A stretch of DNA of 52,198 bases, from NCBI GenBank assembly GCA_022072245.1, contig JAJVIA010000093.1, forward strand, positions 1-52,198. The letters run 5' to 3'. The stretch comes from Anaerolineae bacterium (GTDB taxonomy: Bacteria; Chloroflexota; Anaerolineae; UBA4142; SHND01). Position 1 is the stretch's first letter. Each line of letters starts with the position of its first letter. Below the pieces are notes generated by a model. That model made no database searches and was not told where the DNA came from. It saw nothing but the letters and a program-made list of their open reading frames with translations. The position numbers and the translations under genes are program-made. This document shows, in pieces, positions 49,490-52,198 of this stretch.

Positions 49490-49530
49490 AAGCTGGTCTT
49501 CAGCGATGCTTTCAAGCTGAAGACCAGCTT
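49490..49530. repeat. Perfect 15-bp inverted repeat
   Basis: AAGCTGGTCTTCAGC (49490-49504) and GCTGAAGACCAGCTT (49516-49530) flank an 11-base loop. It lies 22 bp after the stop of the 49553 gene. There is no T-run on the minus strand, so it may be an inefficient terminator, an RNA-end protector or a small dispersed repeat. Confidence 0.7.
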
Positions 49531-49552
49531 GATCTCTTATGTATCTACAGAA

Positions 49553-50101
49553 TCATGAATATTCGTACATCCAGAGTCTGGCTGCCATTTCCAGATCACA
49601 GCCTGTCAGCGCCTTCCACGCTAGTGATAGTTCCAAGTCAAACAAATGACCTCCATTTAAGACAGACAATTCATGGACATCCACATTCCTGGGAAGAAGC
49701 AACAAGGGGTGATGCCTGGCAAATTGTGATAATCGGTTTTGTTTGCCGTCCTTAATTCGGCGTATATCCGCGGGCGAGAGCGGCGAAAAGACAACCCGTA
49801 TGCTACCGTCCCCAGAAGTACAGACCAGGGATTGCGGCTCTTCGAATATTTCTAGAACCTGCAATTTCAGATCGTAGCCGCAAATTTTTGAAGCGGTCTT
49901 ATTGAGCCAACCCAAAGGATCGGGAACCTGAACGGTCCGCGTCAGGTGTTCGCGCTTGATCTTCAGATCCTGGACTGCCCAGAGCACGACTTGTTCCCTC
50001 AACCCATCAATTGCCTTCCTCTGTCGTTCATTGCCCATGCTGATCAATGCGCCAAAGAAGATCACGGCGGATGCCACTACTATTGCAAGAAGTATTTCCA
50101 T
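49553..50101 (-). CDS. Small membrane-anchored protein, function unknown
   Basis: A 182-residue protein with an N-terminal helix (MEILLAIVVASAVIFFGALI) and a cytosolic or external domain of about 155 residues that I do not recognise. ATG 50101 is chosen for the AAGGAAAAG site and because it lies 20 bp after the surface protein gene; the upstream frame overlaps that gene. SPLSPADIRRIKDGKQNRL and ARHHPLLLLPRNVDVHEL are its most regular parts. Probably co-transcribed with the surface protein. Confidence 0.72.
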   Translation of the reverse strand: MEILLAIVVASAVIFFGALISMGNERQRKAIDGLREQVVLWAVQDLKIKREHLTRTVQVPDPLGWLNKTASKICGYDLKLQVLEIFEEPQSLVCTSGDGSIRVVFSPLSPADIRRIKDGKQNRLSQFARHHPLLLLPRNVDVHELSVLNGGHLFDLELSLAWKALTGCDLEMAARLWMYEYS

Positions 50102-50121
50102 TTTTTTTCTTTTCCTTGTAT

Positions 50122-52198
50122 TTAATTGTTTTCGATGGAGTCGTCTTTTGCGCTGGAAGACATGATCCAAAATGTCTCGCCCAATCTTTCCAACGCTTTG
50201 GGACGGGGATCCACCAAACTTGCAGACGCAATTACCATGAATAAACCAAGCAAGCCAATAATCTGCCAAAGCGGTAGGGAGGACCGACCAGGCTCAGGTG
50301 TTTCTTCTGGCACAGGAGTAATCAATACGAATGTTGGCGTCGGCGGTATTTGGGTTGCTACTGGCGTTATTGAAGGCATCAAAGTGCTGGTCGCTGTTGG
50401 AGATGGAGTCAAAGTGGCAGTCGACGTTGCCACCTCCGGGATCACGATCCTGCCCGTGTCCTGCCCACATAATCCATTCACATCACATGCCACTGCCATA
50501 ACCGGGTATTCCCCAACTGGCGCCAATGTTCCATCCCCAAAGCGCCGATCCCATTTCACGATATAGGAATTCCTGCCGGGATCGAAACTCAATTTCACTA
50601 CCGGCCAGCGGTTTTGCGGATCACGGATGGTCACCTGGATGCTGGCAATCGGAAAGTGATTGGGGGAAACCTTCAGTACGCCGACCTCCCAGATCCACCA
50701 TCGTTCTGTGATCGATACAGCGGGCAGGGCATTATCCACAGTCAACGTAGACGAAACCACATCGCCAACATTACCGGCACGATCCCTGCCGCGCATCTGG
50801 ATGATGTATTCTCCATTCGGCACTTCACCAGAATGCCAGTTGTAAGACCAGCCATCTCCTGCGCTCATCGAGACTGCCTGCCAGGTATTCCCTCCATCGA
50901 CCGAGATGTCACCGCCCTCCGGACCGGATGTGTCATCCACCAAACTTCCAATGATGCGTACATCACCCTGCACAACCTCACCATTGAAATGGGATGTGAT
51001 TTGAGCGACCGGAGGAACCGTGTCTATACGGATAACTCTGGATGCCGTCACTTCATTCCCAGCCACATCCCTGGCGTGGATCAGGACAGCATGTGACCCA
51101 TCTGTGAAGTGAATTGATGGAGTGACCCAACTTGCGCCACCATCGGTGCTAATCAAAAGGGATGCGAGTCCCGAGATCGCATCGGTCGCCGTTGCAGATA
51201 GATCCACCTCCGATACATGCCATCCGTTCCTGCCGTCCACAGGCGGAAGGCTGACTTCGAGATCAGGCGGAGTTCCATCCCGTTGCCAGGCGGATGAACC
51301 ACTGGCAATTCGCCCGCTGGTGGAAGTCGCAGTGTAATTGGCTGTGCCTGCCCCTTCTGGTAAAGGCAAGTCACATGAACTTCCGCAGGTAAACAGTACT
51401 CCGTTCAAATCACCGGTGATGGTCACATCTAACCCCTGCGGATCACTGGCGATGAGTTCCAGAGTCTCATTCCCTCGGCACCAACCGGCATCACCCCACA
51501 GATCACAAACCACGACTCCTATAATTTGCGGCGGCAGCGGGGTCGGTGTGGGCGATGGGGTATTGGTATAGGTCGCCGTGGGCGTATACGTCAGGGTCGG
51601 CGTGAAGGTCAACGTCGGCGTAAGACTGGGCGTAAAGGTCGCTGTCGGAGTGCGGGTCACGGTTGGCGTGAACGTGGGTGTCCACGACGGGATGGGTGTG
51701 GCAGTGGAAGGTGGACCGATGTATTCCACGTCGATGGAACGAAAATCCACATATCCACCTGATGCGGTTAAAGACCATGAACGACATCCTGACGGAACAG
51801 CAATCGCCATACTCACAAACCCTGGGAGTCCAGAGCCTGTCTGCAAGTACCATGTATCCACAGAGGAGCACGCCCGCAGCACTGCATTGCCCACACTTGA
51901 GTCAGGCGTAAAGCCGACCATGATCTCGAAGTATGAAACATCACGGTCAAAGGATCCGCTGGCAACGCTACCATTGCCCAGCCGCGTGACCCACTCGGAA
52001 CAATTGGAACCACAAAATGTTCCACCTTCTTCGGGTGGAAGCGAGGATCCATCGCGATGGGTGATGTACACATACTGGGCAGAACCACTCCAGTCGATGT
52101 AGCCAGTATTGTGAGCCTGGTCATAAGTGCGTCCCTCCGGCAATGAATACGCCGCCAGAGGCGCTGCATGGGTGGACGCGGATGTCCACAAAAAGAGA
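50122..52198 (-). CDS. Large cell-surface protein with Thr/Pro linkers and Ig-like repeats (5' end outside window)
   Basis: At least 690 residues; the frame is open to the window edge, where LFLWTSASTHAAPL looks like the end of a signal peptide, so a few residues are missing. An N-terminal domain (about 170 residues with paired Cys) precedes a Thr/Pro-rich linker (TPTFTPTVTRTPTATFTPSL and more). Several Ig-like modules follow: DATDAISG-type, RVIRIDTVPPVAQITSHFNG and TVDNALPAVSITERWW. A second Thr/Pro linker and a C-terminal helix (PLWQIIGLLGLFMVIASASL) end the protein. The style is typical of Anaerolineae surface proteins. Function unknown; perhaps adhesion or wall binding. Confidence 0.85.
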   Translation of the reverse strand, partial: LFLWTSASTHAAPLAAYSLPEGRTYDQAHNTGYIDWSGSAQYVYITHRDGSSLPPEEGGTFCGSNCSEWVTRLGNGSVASGSFDRDVSYFEIMVGFTPDSSVGNAVLRACSSVDTWYLQTGSGLPGFVSMAIAVPSGCRSWSLTASGGYVDFRSIDVEYIGPPSTATPIPSWTPTFTPTVTRTPTATFTPSLTPTLTFTPTLTYTPTATYTNTPSPTPTPLPPQIIGVVVCDLWGDAGWCRGNETLELIASDPQGLDVTITGDLNGVLFTCGSSCDLPLPEGAGTANYTATSTSGRIASGSSAWQRDGTPPDLEVSLPPVDGRNGWHVSEVDLSATATDAISGLASLLISTDGGASWVTPSIHFTDGSHAVLIHARDVAGNEVTASRVIRIDTVPPVAQITSHFNGEVVQGDVRIIGSLVDDTSGPEGGDISVDGGNTWQAVSMSAGDGWSYNWHSGEVPNGEYIIQMRGRDRAGNVGDVVSSTLTVDNALPAVSITERWWIWEVGVLKVSPNHFPIASIQVTIRDPQNRWPVVKLSFDPGRNSYIVKWDRRFGDGTLAPVGEYPVMAVACDVNGLCGQDTGRIVIPEVATSTATLTPSPTATSTLMPSITPVATQIPPTPTFVLITPVPEETPEPGRSSLPLWQIIGLLGLFMVIASASLVDPRPKALERLGETFWIMSSSAKDDSIENN

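Noticed and set aside
51540-51720. Tandem DNA repeat or CRISPR-like array
   Set aside because: The repetition comes from codons of the Thr/Pro linker. Units are irregular and there are no conserved repeats with spacers.
50126-52102. Long open frames on the plus strand opposite the surface protein gene
   Set aside because: They mirror the Thr/Pro-rich codons of the minus-strand gene, giving low-complexity Val/Gly/Arg peptides without ribosome binding sites.

Overview
The window most likely comes from an Anaerolineae-type member of the Chloroflexota. This is inferred from short lipoproteins with Thr/Pro-rich linkers, a surface protein with long TPT-type linkers, a coproporphyrin-dependent haem pathway, and the overall gene style. 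No rRNA or other taxonomic marker is present. Coding density is high. I saw no tRNA, CRISPR array, transposase or prophage gene.

Layout. Positions 1-5400 hold a truncated and an intact YyaL/DUF255 thioredoxin-domain gene. They are followed by an L,D-transpeptidase/lipoprotein/membrane-protein operon, divergent from a zinc-ribbon/YHS pair. Positions 5570-17325 (minus strand) are one nearly gapless haem operon: hemA-hemC-hemD-hemB-radical SAM-hemQ-hemE-DUF4491-DUF4491-hemH-hemY-hemL-membrane protein. It can run from glutamyl-tRNA to haem through coproporphyrin. Positions 17700-40805 (plus strand) are a 23-kb metal-handling island, probably for copper and iron. It holds a multicopper oxidase operon with its own NarL-type two-component system, a CcdA with permuted segment order, several YHS and HMA proteins, a CopA ATPase, cupredoxins, two NapH/NosR-like polyferredoxins, two CuA-site proteins (one fused to cytochrome c), a DUF1573 protein and an FTR1 permease. 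Positions 40828-43587 (minus) hold an OmpR-type two-component system with a Met-rich sensor loop and a Met-rich PepSY-like protein. Positions 43779-49140 (minus) are a membrane/prenyltransferase/flavodoxin operon ending in a broken acyltransferase gene. Positions 49553-52198 (minus) hold a large surface protein, cut by the window edge, and a small membrane protein.

The most interesting signal is regulatory. Eight promoters share an 18-bp palindrome, ATA(A/G)GC-N6-GC(C/G/T)TA(T/C), whose end lies exactly 45 bp before a -10 hexamer. Two more lie within 1 bp of that spacing, and one further candidate is weak. Most carry a second, weaker site over the -35 region. They precede nearly every metal-handling transcription unit, and one palindrome serves two divergent promoters. 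This looks like one activator-controlled regulon, perhaps run by the NarL-type pair encoded inside it.

Other leads are: a possible selenocysteine codon (in-frame TGA followed by a bacterial SECIS-like hairpin) in the DUF1573 gene; an FtrBCD-like iron/copper uptake module extended with CuA and cytochrome c proteins; the permuted CcdA; two genes each cut by a single in-frame TAG; and dispersed short repeats that have entered hem coding sequences.
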